Shown here: piece after piece, positions 37,687 through 49,630 of the stretch
Layout of the letters: each line of letters starts with the position of its first letter
Position numbering within the stretch: position 1 is the stretch's first letter
Assembly: GCA_002205965.3 (NCBI GenBank)
Contig: NADL03000612.1
Span: 992,001 to 1,056,000 of the forward strand
Source of the DNA: Kappaphycus alvarezii
Lineage: Eukaryota > Rhodophyta > Florideophyceae > Gigartinales > Solieriaceae
Length of the DNA: 64,000 bases
Direction: 5' to 3'
Notes under the pieces: generated by a model
Seen by the model: the letters and a program-made list of their open reading frames with translations, nothing else
Databases searched by the model: none
What the model was told of the DNA's origin: nothing
Position numbers and translations under genes: made by a program

Positions 37687-38196
37687 TCAGCTAGCGGCGC
37701 ACCTCGAGGTTAGTACAGTAATATCAACCTGTCGGAGATACCGAGCCGGAATCGGCTTCCGTTTCGCCCTCCAAAACTGTATAACGAAATAGCCGCGAAT
37801 GTCCGACTCATAGAGCCATTCATCATCCTTTGGGGCATAACCGAACCACCTTACACGGTATTTGTATCCCGAGCCGTTTCGGCGATAGCTCACTAGCTTT
37901 TCCACTGGGTACATGTCGGTCTCCGCAGGCGGGTTCACCTCAGGTGTTCCAACTGGCTCCTCTGGGGGCGTGTCATGTTCCTCTGCATCTCTCCTCGTGG
38001 TGGGAGATACAAAAACACGATCTTGACTCACTGTGATGGCGCTACCGTTCTCCTCGAGGGTAACAGTGTGCGAATGCACTTTCAACACCTTAAAGGGGCC
38101 TGTATTCTTCACCATCAATTTGGCGGACTTTCTATAATCCAATCCCGTATCCTCTAGGTATCGCTTCCTAAAGGTGGGACGATCCAAAAAACCCAA
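37687..38196 (-). pseudogene. Gypsy integrase tail with chromodomain
   Basis: The minus frame carries the post-integrase barrel (GPFKVLKVHSHTVTLEENG) and then a chromodomain: YPVEKLVSYRRNG, KYRVRWFGYAPKDDEWLYES. The aromatic Y...W...W pattern (YPVEKLV, VRWFGY, DEWLYE) is that of chromovirus chromodomains, which steer integration to particular chromatin. It closes pol. Part of a broken element. Confidence 0.85.
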
Positions 38197-39240
38197 TCGC
38201 CCTCTTTCAACTTTAAAGGAGACCGCACCTTTCTATCAAAATCCGACTTGTATCGCCTCTCGGTGTCATCAACCTTCGATTTCGCCTTCTGGAGAGAATC
38301 TGCAACCTTTCGGAGCGCGTACCTCTTAAACCCCGCCGGTGTTAACTCCTTATTCGCCAAATGGGAGAGGTCCTCCGATAGAGGACTCGTCCCATGGATA
38401 GACGGCGGATGACGCGTCAGCACCAAATCAAATGGCGTCGTCCCCGTCTTCAGATGCACCTGATGGTTATAGGCGTGAGTTAGAGGCTCCACAAGGCGAT
38501 CCCTATCCTTCTAGTTTTCGGAGACGTAATGCCTGAGGCGTTGAACGATCGTCTTATTGAATCGTTCGACCCTTCCATTCGCCCTTGGATGATATGCCGT
38601 CGTAGAGCACAGTTTCACACTTAGGAGTTGAAATACCGCCGCAACGAACTTAGAGGCGAACTGTGGCCCATTATCCGTTAGGAGATAGAACGGTACACCA
38701 TACGGATAAACCCAATGGGTGAGGAAGGCTTGAGCGACAGTCGTGGCCTTCGTTTCCTTCAACGGGAGGCTGCGACACAGCTTCGAAAACTTATTGGTAA
38801 TCACCAAAAAATAGCGGTTCCCATCATCCGGTCGGGGAAGAGGACCAAGTAGGCCCATTGCCAAAAACTCCAATGGGCCGGCGGCTGGGAACAGTTTCAG
38901 ACAGTTTTGGTACCTCCTTACGGTGCCTCGATTCCTGACGCAGCTCTCGCAATCTCCTACAGTGCGGAAGACGTTGCTCGCCATATTCGGCCAGTAGAAC
39001 TCCCGCCTTAAGGTGTAGTACATTTTCGAACTTCCAGGGTGTCCGGAAAGTTTCGAATAATGTGCTCGGGCGAGAATCTTCGCCCTTAGTGACCGCGGTA
39101 CGCCCGCCTGTAAGGTTCCATCCAGTTTCGACAATAGAACAAGGAGTCCGTTCGCCCAAGGTGATAAGTAGAATGCTCCTGATCGGCGAGCTTCATCAAT
39201 TCTTGGCACCAGGGGTCCTTGCGCTGTGTTTCTAGAATCT
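38154..39240 (-). pseudogene. Gypsy integrase
   Basis: The HHCC zinc module (HYSKLSGHPG ... CESCVRN) is followed by the catalytic core: DNGPQFASKFVAAVF holds the second acid and TAYHPRANGRVERFNKT the third. A C-terminal segment (NHQVHLKTGTTPFDLVLTR) leads into the barrel and chromodomain. It is of the gypsy type because it follows the RT. Broken as part of the fossil. Confidence 0.88.
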
Positions 39241-39466
39241 CCTCTAGGCTGACAGGCCGATCCGAATCAATGGTGATCGCTTCTCCTCTGAATTACGGTA
39301 TCGAGAAGTACACTAGTGCGTCCAAGTCGTAACCCAAGGCGAAACACGGAATCTCATCATCCAAAGGTGACTGATCGCTCCCATCGGTGGCCAATCTCGA
39401 CATGGCAACCATGAGATTAGGCGTCCTTGCTGGATTGCACCGCACCTCAAAGTCGAAATTCACCAA

Positions 39467-40760
39467 TCAGAGACGCCATCGGGCCAGCCTTCCGTTACAG
39501 TCCCTTAAATTTAGCAACCACTGTAACGGTTGGTGGTCCGTCCGGAGTATGAAACGCTGCCCTTCAAGGTAAACCCGTAGGGTGATCACACTCCACACCA
39601 CGGCTAGACACTCCCTTTCGGTGGCACTGTCGTTTCTCTCCGGCTCGGAGAGGGTACGGCACCAATATCCAATAGGTGAAAAATCTCCTGAAGGTTGCTC
39701 CTGTAGCAAACAGCATCCTACCTGGCGATCGCACGCATCCATGTCAACTTAAAACGTTTGATTCGTATTAGGGAGAGCCAAAACCTGCGGTGATGTCAGC
39801 GCCTTCTTCAACCCCATGAACGCGTCGAACTCCTCATCGGTGAGCACCTCTAATTGGAAGGGCTGATCTTTCGAAAGCTTCCTCGTCAAGGGATGCGCTA
39901 TGCGTGCATAGTTCTTAACGAATCTTCTATAGACGTTGCACACACCTAGAAAGGAGCATGGTTCCGTCTTATCCCTAGGTGGACGAGCCTTGTCGAGCAC
40001 CTTTAGGTTTTTCGACGCCACTTCTAGTTTACCGGAGCGCACTACGTGCCCCAGGTAATCCACTGCGTGCTCGAAAAACTTGCACTTTTTCAGCTTCAGA
40101 GATGCTCCGGCCGCCTATAGGAGTGACAAAACCATACGGAAGTGTTCGAAATGTTCCCTCCGGTCCTTGGAGTACACTATGAAGTCATCCAAGTACACCA
40201 ACGCGTACTGCCACTTGCACCGCGACAGGATAATATCGACCGCCCTTTGGAAGGTGGCCGGCGCATTCTTTAAACCAAAAGACATGCGCGTAAACCGATA
40301 AAGCCCCGAGTGGTAGGTGAACGACGTCTTGTCCATATCGGTGAGGTCTACTGGTACTTACCAATACCCACTACTACAATCCAATATGGAGAACACTTCG
40401 GCATCACCTAAGGAGTCGATACACTCATCCATTCTAGGAATGGGATAAACGTCGCGCACCGTTAAGGAGTTCAGCCGCATATAGTCCACACAGGACCATA
40501 GGGATCCATCTGGCTTCGGAATAAGCACCACGGTGCTTGCCTACTCCGCTTGGGAAGGCTCGATGACGCCTTCCTTCAGCATCTGATTCACCTCTTAGCG
40601 TTCTACTTACCTTGCTTTTAGCCCGGCCCTATACCGCTGTTGGTGAAACGGTCGCGAGCCTGACAAAAATTGAATTCGGTGCTCCGTCGCCTTAACGGTG
40701 CTCAGTTTTCCTGACCACATCTCTTCGAAATCTTCTAACAGATCGATCACCTTTTGGCAG
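39467..40760 (-). pseudogene. Gypsy reverse transcriptase and RNase H
   Basis: The RT shows FTRMSFGLKNAPATFQRAVD and the catalytic YLDDFIVYSKD. The thumb/connection follows (FLGVCNVYRRFVKNYARIA), then RNase H with DACDRQVGCCLLQE, ERECLAVVW and LRTDHQPLQWLL. All are standard Ty3/gypsy signatures in the standard order. The reading frames are interrupted in several places. Confidence 0.9.
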
Positions 40761-40789
40761 TCTTCGCGACACTTTACACCAATGTGCTC

Positions 40790-41689
40790 CTAGTCTCTCC
40801 AATCGTTGACCTCCAAATCCTTCACTGCTGGATCGTGAAGCCCATCGTCAAGCCCATCGTCAAGCACCCCCCTCTCCGCAAGAGCAAAGATCGCCTCTGG
40901 ACTGGGGAGCGCATGTCCCAATACCTGCTTCTTTCGCAGGCGTGCCGGTTGGTGACTGAAATTCGTCACCAACACCGGGAAGGCTTGCGCGGGGATGACG
41001 TCTCGAACTCCGTTCTCCATAAGGAGATGATTCGTCGCCACAGTCCTTGGGGTTTTCTGTAACAGAGATAACCTGACGGCGTCCGTCTGTACTAATACCA
41101 CAGCATGGGGCATAGGAGGGATATTCTGCGCCTTTGCCACGCGGATCTTGTTCGACGGAGTAGCAACACCTTCCAGGTTTGTTTTCACCTCATTGGACGA
41201 CGAGATAATGCCAATGGAATGTGCATCGTAGAACAACACCCTTTGGTGTCCGGGCAAAATGGCCTTCACAAACCGATCGATGAACGACTTGCCTAGAATG
41301 CACTCCACCGCCAGGTTGTCGACCACCACAAATTGGATTTTAGCCACTACTTCCCAAATTCTGAGGTACAGGGGGATTACACCTAAAGGTCTCATGGGGT
41401 TGCTAGATGCATCAGAGATGCGACCAGGGTATCCGTAAGGTGATTTGTACGATCTCCACGAAGGTGGTAACATCTTAACGTGCACCAATTTGGGCCCGGT
41501 CCCGGTATCTAACACTTCCTTGGCGTGTCGCAATTCCATTTGCGAAATACCGATAGTTACCGATACTCGGTAATCCTTCTTATGTAACAACAATGCAGGT
41601 GCGTTGATCTCTCCTTGAGGGTGACACAACTCTTCCTTGCTCACCGACGGATAGGGTGTGCGCTTGATACCCAAGGGCGTAGACGACAT
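40790..41689 (-). pseudogene. Gypsy aspartic protease region
   Basis: The minus frame carries VLDTGTGPKLV, matching the retropepsin DTGA/DSGA active-site loop. About 80 residues later comes ECILGKSFIDRF, matching the hydrophobic-ILG closing motif. It lies between the zinc knuckle of gag and the RT, where the protease that matures gag-pol is expected. Confidence 0.75.
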
Positions 41690-41691
41690 TT

Positions 41692-43791
41692 CTACACCAC
41701 TATTTCTTTTAAAACCCCCTCCTCGACGGTGGTCGGCTCGGCGAAGGCAACCTTCCCTTCTTGTTTCTTTTTTTCTTCCTGTAGGCGAGCTTTAACCCCT
41801 GAACGAAAAGCATCGACGGAAGTCCCATAGGAGATAATTGTCCTTCGAGGTGCCCCCCATTGGCGGCTGAGTCCCTCCATTCGCATGAGGTTTGAACGCC
41901 GTTCCTGTAGAATACGGCGCCTCACCTCAGGGTCTACCGTAGGGCAATCACCCGCGAAATGCTCCAGACTGGCACAGATCCAGCACACCTTTGCGGACAT
42001 GGTGGACGACGTCGTCGACATGGGCGGCAACACCATCAAGGTGTGATCGATCTCCTGTTGGACTTGATACATCTCCTGTTGGAGATCCGTCATCTTTCGA
42101 GTTTGCGGATCCTCAAACTCCGCCGAGGACCCCTCTTCCGTCTCTTCTAGTTCACCTTGTGGTGTAATCGAGAACACTCCTCTCGGCTTCTTCAGTAAAC
42201 CTGGTCGGGAGTTACGATGCGAATCACTCAACGCCTGGGCGTACTGCTTGAGCTCCGTAAAGGTGATCGTCTTGCTCATCGATAGATGATTGCGAATGGT
42301 GGCTTGAATTTTCGGCGACATTCCATCCACAAAAATCGTCTTCAAACGCCTTTCGGAGAAAACGTAGCCACAGCGGCGTGCCTTGGCTCGAATCAACTCC
42401 GCGAAGGTGGATTCCGTCATCTAAGCTCCCTGCTTCATCGAAATCACCTGATGGTAGGCCTGAGCGATCACCTCGTCGGTGTTGTGCGTCCTCAGGAGGT
42501 ATTTTGCCGCTTCGGGGTAACTCGACACCAGGTCTTCATCTTCTTCATCATCGATCGCCATGTTGCTAGAGGTGTTTAGACGCGACTGCAAGCTCTCCTT
42601 TGCAGAACCGTCCATCAAATATTGGAACAACCACAAGGCGAGACCTTCACTGGCGTCATTATGATCACAGGCGATCTGGAAATCCGTAAGGAATCCTAAC
42701 ACCGTAATGGGGTCCTTTCCGGTAAACCTTTGTGCGGGCATCTGCACAGCCAACCTTTTGTGATACGAGGACAAGTTTTCGGAGAAACTAGCCGAATACG
42801 ATGACGAACGATCCTTGAACCGGTAGGACTTAAAATTCACCACTCGGGAAAACAATTCGTTCAACAGGATGATACGTTCGATTCTCACCTTCGATCGGCG
42901 CTTCCGTCTCCCATCACCTGAACTGGAGTCCGAATCCGAATCAATCAATCGAACTCCCCGAGGAGGTAGACGAGCTCCTCCTTGACTTCTTTTTCTTCTT
43001 ACTTGGCCGCTTTTACTTCTTCTCCTTGCGGTGACTTTTCCCTCGACGACCACCTACCCGGCGATCACGGCCAGACTCAAAATCCGACGAGTCCGACGGA
43101 CCACCACCTGGTTTTCCGTGACTCCTAATGGCGTATTCTTTCGGTACGGGTTCGGGTAATACCACCTGTGAGGGGTGGTATCTCCCTAGGCTGCCTTTCG
43201 TTCACTAACGCGGGTTTTGATAAAAGGGGATCCTCCGTTATTTTTTTTGCCAGATTGACAGCCACTATTACGGGGATGATGTGACGGCATGCTGCACCAA
43301 TCGGAACTTCGACTCCCTCGGCGATCCACGTCTTCAGTCGGGTGTCCATAAACTGTCCAACCATTGCATGAAGGGTCTCCGGCAGAGAGACTCTTCTAGA
43401 TACGTTCCCACCAAACGGTGCACAGCTGCGGGGATCCTCTTCTCCACTTGGCGTCTAGCCAAGTGGTGAGACGGGGAGCCAACTCCTTCTGAAAACGATT
43501 TTGGTGGTTATCCGAAAGCATAGGCCCTCCTTCGGCCTCCGGATGGTGTATGGCGGCGGTGACTGTTGGAATTACAGACTCCAATGGGATGTGCAGGTTA
43601 CCAATAGGCGCTTGATCGGACTTCTCTTGTTCTCGGGAAGGGCTCACGGGCGCTTTCCTTGAACTGCGTGCAGAACGACCACTCCTAGTCGACATGGCGA
43701 AACGGGTTGCGGTGAACCAAGAAAAACGGTAGTTTGATTTTCCCCTGTACTCTTCTCGGACGAAGCTCCGAGAGGTGAGATCCGGTTCCAC
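41692..43791 (-). pseudogene. Gypsy gag with zinc knuckle
   Basis: First coding region after the 5' LTR on the minus strand, split over several frames. A capsid-like segment (PAQRFTGKDPITVLGFLTDF, then WLFQYLMDGSAKESL) resembles retrotransposon gag. It is followed by a CWICASLEHFAGDC knuckle that fits CX2CX4HX4C exactly. An N-terminal SR/KR-rich segment (about 42,900-43,000) is also present. It forms the particle around the element RNA. Several breaks. Confidence 0.8.
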
Positions 43792-43818
43792 CGACTTGAG
43801 ATGAAGAAAAGCTTTCTA

Positions 43819-43831
43819 GCTCGGGAGACCA
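43819..43831 (-). other. Candidate primer-binding site of the inner gypsy element
   Basis: Three bases inside the 5' LTR the minus strand reads TGGTCTCCCGAGC. It begins with the TGG that pairs with a tRNA CCA end. The matching tRNA was not identified; it is not the common initiator-Met site. Confidence 0.5.
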
Positions 43832-43834
43832 GTT

Positions 43835-44353
43835 TGTTGTATAAAAGCAGAGGGGTGCGTCGGTTGCCACAAACTAAAGGGGCACCTGGAACGCAATCGA
43901 GCCCCGCGGGGACACGGATAATCGCCTAAAGGAGTAGTCGAGGGAAGCACTAGTAAAGATGTAGATTCATTGGGCGGGCGCTTAACCTTAAGGGGGGAAA
44001 GGAGTAACCTTAGAGGTTTCGAAGGCTTGTAGACCTTTGAGTTGGGGGCCAAAGGGTGCTTGCCTTTTACGAATCTACTACTCCCCCACCTAACGATCTC
44101 CTTATAAGGTGTCGTACCCTTCTGCTACTACTGTAAAGCTACGGTAACGCTACTCCTAAAGGACACGTGGCCCTACTACCGCCACCTTCTCGTTCCACCA
44201 ATAGGACTATTCTATGCTAAAATATCTAACTATCTATCCGTTGGTCCACTAGGTGCCCCCCACATAGGCCATGGCGGCCCAGTCCTCTTTCCCACCTTAC
44301 AATTTCCCCGCATTACAGTTCCCACTGTACTCTTCCAGTGTTACTGTTCTATA
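43835..44353 (-). repeat. 5' LTR of the inner gypsy element
   Basis: Partner of 34,835-35,354, about nine-tenths identical. Its right end lies directly against the resumed outer integrase gene. It also keeps TATAAAAG in plus orientation at 43,840-43,847. Confidence 0.92.
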
Positions 44354-45190
44354 GTGATCACCCACAGACTGATGGCCGTCAGAGAGCCTCATTCGCAGCT
44401 TGTCGAACATGATTGATTCTATAGTAGAAAAGGAGAAAGGGACGGGAATTTAGCGTTTCTAAAGCTTGAGTTTCAGTTAACTGTTCCAAACATGCAAGCA
44501 CCAACCTTGCCCCATCTGAATTCTAAATCGGTCTAATTTCTTACAGTCTTCATGGAAGAAGTCTCAACGAATGTAATTTTCAATTCGTAAGTGCTACTGA
44601 TGATTTGGAGAGATATCAGAGATATATCACATTAGATAAGGACTTTATCGCTACTGCTCGCAGTAATCCGAAGTTCTATGTTAACGAAAAACGTCAGCGT
44701 GTCTCTTTTAACTAAATAGACCTCGTTTTTCTACAGTCAAAAGTTATCAAGAAGTCTGCCAGAGTAGATCCTCCCGCGAAAAATGACGACCTAAGTATCT
44801 TGATCCTCTTACTAATAGAATATTAATGAGCACTGTCACTCATGAAATCGAAATGCCTCTGTCTATGAATAAGACTCATAATGTTGTACATGTCTCAAAC
44901 CTTAAGCCTTACACCAGACGTCCAGGTGAAACTACACAACTGGATCTTGTAACTGACGCTGATGGAACTGTAGATCAAGTCGCCAAATCTATTCTAGACC
45001 GTCGCCGCATTAAACGCCGTTATGAATGTTTTGTTCAGCTTGAAGGTTAACCTGAAGCTGAAGTTATCCTAATACCCAGAGCTGACCGGAAGAATTGTAT
45101 GAAACGTGTCCGTGAGTTTGATAAACTTCTTCAACAATCTGGTTCGACGTGGAAGTCGAACTTTAAGAAGAGGCGAACGTAACAAAGTTG
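44354..45190 (+). mobile_element. Outer Ty3/gypsy element, right part (integrase end and chromodomain)
   Basis: The sequence resumes at DHPQTDG, the gypsy integrase motif, exactly where the left part stops. Near 44,880 it reads NVVHVSNLKPYTRRP, the conserved post-integrase block. A chromodomain-like end follows (SILDRRRIKRRYECFVQLEG, then a PRADRKNCMKRVREFDKLL tail). So this element too is a chromovirus. No right LTR was recognised. A purine tract at about 45,362-45,373 (GCGGAGGGGAGA) could be its polypurine tract. Confidence 0.82.
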
Positions 45191-45835
45191 CTAGCTTCGT
45201 AATGCATCTGGCTAATCCATCTACATCGGTTTTTTATCGTGTCTTGTACTGCAACCGCTCAGTTGTATTTTTTGTTACAACCGCTTAGTCGTAGTTCGAA
45301 GTATTCGTTTGTTTAGTTTTGTTAGCTATGCAAGCTGCGCTATGTGACTGAGATGTCAACAGCGGAGGGGAGATCACTAAAAAAGGTAAAAGTTGTCTTA
45401 TTTTTGTGATGCGTAATGCTTTGATAGACACGCCGGCGTATCCTACTGACTGAATTTTAACAGTTCAGTTCTTGTTGTTTTTTCACCAGGTGGCGTGTCA
45501 ACGGTCTTGTAGGTTAACTACATGTATTCGAATACATAAAGGAAGCGGGCTCAGAGGTATGAAGGCTGGATCTTGATTTACTGCGATACCATCTAGTGAA
45601 GTTACGATGTAGTTACTGTGGATTATTAACTGAAATTTGTAGTTTATGCATTGTAACTTACCATGCTGATTCGCGCCTTCATCCGGTAACATAAGCGAGC
45701 TTCTGCCTGGCTTTTATGATAAATCATGCTAAAAGTTGTAGTACTTTCAAGAGAAATGAGATGGAGTCCTGTCGGGTGGTACTATCATCGTGACAGTAAG
45801 GAGGGGCGGGCATGAAGGCTTTAAGTAGACTTCTC
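45190..45835. other. Gap between gypsy remnant and LINE-A fragment
   Basis: No supported gene. It may include the outer gypsy 3' LTR. The inverted words GACACGCC and GGCGTGTC occur about 65 bases apart (about 45,428 and 45,492). Confidence 0.4.
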
Positions 45836-45839
45836 ACTG

Positions 45840-46540
45840 GGTACCTGTCACTATTGTGGACACCCTCGGGGATCACGCCGCCGACCTCTGCTGCCCTGGT
45901 TTCGGCCGTTGTCACTGCTATAACTCGCCCTGTAAGGCGATTGCGACACACGTTACCCGCGCCGCGGGTCTGGATACTCGGCACGGGGTTCCGTTCCTCG
46001 TCCCGGGCACTGAGCTCCGGCCCGCCGATATCCTTGTACAACCGCCCCCAACCCCGGAAGGCACAACGTTGCGCCGCATTGCCTGTGACATCACTGTCGT
46101 CTCACTGTTTAAGGCCGCAGTCCGCACCAAGGCGACCCAGGTTGCCTGAGGCGCTGCTGACCTGGCGGCCCGCGACAAGGTCACAACCGTGGAACGCAAC
46201 ATCGCCCGACGCCTCCCCGCTCCCTCAACTGGCCCATCTTCTGCGCCTTACACGCCGAACTTCACGTTTCGACCTCTGGCGTTTAATTCCCTAGGTGCCC
46301 CTTCCCCTGGAACTATTGCATTTATCGAGGAGTTAGCTCCGCGGATCGCGTCCAAGTGTCGCTCGACAGTTGGCGTTATCCGCCTCCGTATCTACCAGCG
46401 ACTGAGTTGCACCCTCTGGTCATCCATCGCTGTAGCTATCCGGTCGCGAGCCCGATGCGCATGGACGACGAAGTACATCCGGTTAGATCTTAACCGTATA
46501 GTTAGGACGTGCGCAGTCCCCAGTAGATACTGAACGCATT
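45840..46540 (+). mobile_element. LINE-A, 5'-truncated 3'-end copy
   Basis: The plus strand encodes only the C-terminal part of the LINE-A protein: GDHAADLC (end of the zinc finger), PGTELRPADILVQPP and IACDITVVSLF, the two halves of a restriction-like endonuclease core (RPxD ... D-x-T). A C-terminal extension follows (RLRIYQRLSCTLWSSIAVAI). An in-frame stop follows KATQVA. It starts near the zinc finger, typical of incomplete target-primed reverse transcription. Homologous copies lie at 55.9-56.6, 56.8-58.9 and 63.2-63.6 kb. Confidence 0.75.
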
Positions 46541-48286
46541 AAACTTCTTTCTTTTCTTTCTACTGTACAGCTGAAGGAGCTGCATTCATTATTGTGGCCT
46601 GCGGCGACATGAATTTGTTGCCAGATGCGCTTGAGGGGGGTGTATATGCCTTGATGCCGATGACTGCTTGTTGTGGGGACAACGATGCTCTCATATCTTC
46701 GATGGCTTTGGCCGACAAAGTTATCATGATGATTCGGTAAAGAGCTGAACCATCACCAAATAGATAGATCCCATCTACTTAAATTGGAGGGGAGTAAGCT
46801 TTCGGGCGGCCATGAGGGTTGAACAGTGTCAAGGAGTTCGCCAGTCGCAGTGCTTGTGACAATTTTCGCCATGACAACTGGATTTGCAACAACTGCCGTG
46901 CAGCTTTTCTTGGGTTGATAGAACATTGCGCGAGGTGCAATCCCTCGCATAAGGGCCAACCACCTCGCGTCCTTCAGAACAAACGCTGCAACGACGACCA
47001 TCCCGCCATCCAGACTTGACCCCTTTCAATTACAAACCACATTGCAATTTACGTAACCAGTCCAATAACTGAGCTTTTCCATCCTCGTCCCCTCCGATGC
47101 CTTAACCAAGGCGACCACATACCCTACTCAAACTTTCCTGGGTCAGCAAACATCAATGTCCTCTCAGAATCTCATACCATTACAGTACATAGACATTCTC
47201 ATACCATCTGGGCCCTTCCAATAAACTATTCACATCCTTTTCGAGCTACTCAGCGCAACAGCAAACGCACAGAACCGCATGCCACAGGCCAGCGCCTTTC
47301 TGAATCTCTAGGTTCTCACCAATGCTGTACTCCATTGCAAACGTTGCGGCGATGCAGACCGGCGGGACAAGAAAGGCAAACTTGCAAAAAACTATTCGAA
47401 CACATCCGGGGGGCGTATACTGTTGCCCAATCAATCGCACTCTTGTCGACGAGCATCAAGGCAAGCAACGCTTGCGATGAGTAGTCGAAACGCCACAGAA
47501 TCCATCACTCCGGGATCAACCCCACCCGTTGGCTCAAGCCGGGGAGAGGCGCTCTGCGCTGATGTGAGGCATGCCAAGGCCATGCAGCCTCTGCATAACA
47601 TTTCACTCATGTATATCCGGGGAGGAAGCACGATACAAGCCTTCGGCAAGCCCCTTCGCGCGACACCATGCCCAATTGGCATATTCCTAGAGTCCGGCGT
47701 CCCTCACCCCGCCCTTGACTCTGAGGCTCTGCCGAACAGCTGGCGGGGGGCTTTTCACGTTACATGCCAGCCGGCCCCTGCTGCAATTCGTTCCACTGGT
47801 TCCATCACCTCGCGCAGAGCTTTGTTAGCTCCAAAGCGAGCGTCACAGCCCTTGTTATGTTCAAACAAGTTGTCTAAATCGCTGCGAGCGGCAACCTATC
47901 TGACAGAGTAGTATAGACACGATAGCATAGATCTCAACAACACTTGCCATGCAATCACATCTCAAATAGTACGCAGATTTTCTTAACCAAGATTAGGAAG
48001 GTGACTTTAGGATTCACACCCTGTTTCACACCTGAAGCAGGGCTACACGTAATAAACAAGACACATACTGATACTTTTCGCTTTCGCATCCCGAATCACC
48101 CTTCCTGCGTCAACTACCGCAGTGATCCACCTCTAAACGACAAGCCTTCTTCTCTTGCCCATTAACCTCACCTCATCACCTCACAGCATAAAAAACCAAA
48201 GCAAAACTGCCCCCTGCCTCACCTCATACCCCCACCTTATCGCACCCATCACGTTTCCGCCTACCTTCCTCCATCTCCTACCTAGC
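46541..48286. other. Gap with weak coding signals only
   Basis: Two possibilities were noted and neither is secure. One is a 66-codon plus frame at 46,819. The other is a set of cysteine-rich minus frames over 47,246-47,682 (MLCRGCMALACL, GLWHAVLCVCCCAE with a hydrophobic stretch before it), which would need unseen introns to form one gene. The last 150 bases before 48,287 are C/T-rich and probably hold the promoter and leader of the membrane-protein gene. Confidence 0.4.
46819..47019 (+). CDS. Possible small protein with a RanBP2-like zinc finger
   Basis: A 66-codon frame containing WICNNCRAAFLGLIEHCARC. This fits W-X-C-X2-C-X10-C-X2-C, the cysteine spacing of RanBP2-type zinc fingers, but it lacks the usual asparagine. 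It has no neighbour of the same type, is short, and an overlapping minus frame of similar length exists. It may be a chance frame or the surviving exon of a broken gene. Confidence 0.2.
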   Translation: MNSVKEFASRSACDNFRHDNWICNNCRAAFLGLIEHCARCNPSHKGQPPRVLQNKRCNDDHPAIQT

Positions 48287-49630
48287 ATGGCAAATTCCAA
48301 GTCCTCAACCTCTAGCCACAAATTTCCTCCTTCCTCAGACATAACTGCCGAGTACAATGACATTGGCGGTGGTGTAAACCCTCTCGGTTACAAAGGTCAC
48401 CGCTTCACTCCTAACGGCGGTTACCGTTATTCATCCTACTCTTCCGATCCCCCTGTCCCACCCTCCTCCTTCAAATTCTCATCTCGTCGCGCAAATCTCC
48501 CTGTCTACGACTTTGGTGAAGAGGAGGAAGGCCCCTCCACCTTTTCCATCAAACGTCCACCCTCCATTCCGATCCCCTTGTCAACCCCACCAAAGGAAAA
48601 TCACGAGCAACAAGACAAGCCCGATTTGTGTTGCCCACTGCTTGGACCCATATCCCCGTTTCTAGGCTCGTCCTCTCTTCAGCAGGTTGGCTCAAGCTCT
48701 TTCCTTCCTCATCCTGTATACCTGATATGGCGAATCCTGGTTTTGCTTCTCTCTCTTGCCACTACCATTGTCACGATGATTATGCGCCCACAATCGCTGG
48801 CGTTTCTCAGTGCTGCCCTGTTGTTCTCAGTGACTGTTCACGTCCTGCTTTTACGACGTGCTATTTCTTTTCATAGGCAACTTGCCGATAACCAAGTAAT
48901 TTCTGAGAAGAAGAGTGAATATGGGTGCGTCATGCGTATTCTCTTTGGCTTTTGAGTTAAGTTTGAGTTCACTATGCTGACAGGACGTGGGTTTGTCGCT
49001 TTGTCTCATTTGCGCCTTTGCGGCATTCGACCCTGCAGATGGGATGCATTTGTGTTTCAGTCTGCGATTCATCTTTGCGTCATGGTGCCAATCACATACT
49101 TAGTGATGCACTTCTTTGTGCCGATAGATTACGCGGACCACGATTATGTTGGGAGCCCGAGCTGTTACATGCTTGTAATTGTTACCTCTGCTCATATGGT
49201 GGATGTTGCCATTACTCCAATCCCATTTCGCCTGACTTTTGTGCTACCTATTGCAATGTACTCCACGATTCTCTGCCTTATTGCTTGTAAGTCTCGATGA
49301 CCAAACACCCATTGCAGCCGACAACGGCACTTTACACTACCATGACTTCCATCCCAGCGACTGCAGATCGCGCATTTAAACTTGTTATACTGACTTCTCT
49401 TGCCCGTTCCCCTCGTAGTGTGGAGAGCGCGATTCGAGTCTTCCGCGTTTGTGTTCCTTGGAATCGCTGTAGGAGGGCTCCTCTCAGGGCTAATGCTGAC
49501 CCTCTTTGGTCGCGTAATATATGTATTTTTTCATTCCAATTTGTTGGCGACAAAAGATGCGAAGCCGTTATCATCCAACAAATCACCAACAAAGCCGCCA
49601 ATGTCAAAGCTTTCAGCGAGTGCGATTTAA
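48287..49630 (+). CDS. Multi-pass membrane protein of unknown function, three exons
   Basis: Start chosen at the ATG at 48,287 (MANSKSSTSS). Upstream frame continuation has no ATG. Proposed exons are 48,287-48,924, 49,039-49,286 and 49,419-49,630, giving about 365 residues in one frame. Intron 2 is firm (GTAAGT ... TAG). Intron 1 is less certain: donor GTGCGT at 48,925 with acceptor at 49,038, or donor GTAATT at 48,896 with acceptor at 49,060. Residues 1-140 are soluble, Ser/Pro-rich and phospho-site-like. Hydrophobic helices follow at about 143-166 (YLIWRILVLLLSLATT), 169-190, 215-238 and 254-296, with a last one in exon 3 (FVFLGIAVGGLLSGLML). The C-terminal tail is Lys/Ser-rich. I recognise no family. 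It lies tail to tail with RBM22, 257 bases apart. Confidence 0.65.

Larger units (their letters stand above)
34835..44353 (-). mobile_element. Inner chromodomain Ty3/gypsy element (chromovirus)
   Basis: It is bounded by 520- and 519-bp LTRs and runs right to left: 5' LTR 43,835-44,353, gag, protease, RT, RNase H, integrase, chromodomain, an extra antisense coding-like region, and 3' LTR 34,835-35,354. RT before integrase is the gypsy order. The LTRs are about nine-tenths identical by eye, so it is clearly older than the Copia element at 1-5,252 but younger than the gypsy element it interrupts. The coding regions are broken, with perhaps ten breaks in total. Confidence 0.93.

Noticed and set aside
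47246-47682. A PLAC8-like cysteine-rich minus-strand gene
   Set aside because: CVCCC and CRGCMAL segments resemble PLAC8 only loosely. They lie in different frames and no convincing introns join them.
48155-48286. Upstream extension of the membrane-protein gene
   Set aside because: The frame is open but begins with TTG. The first ATG is at 48,287.
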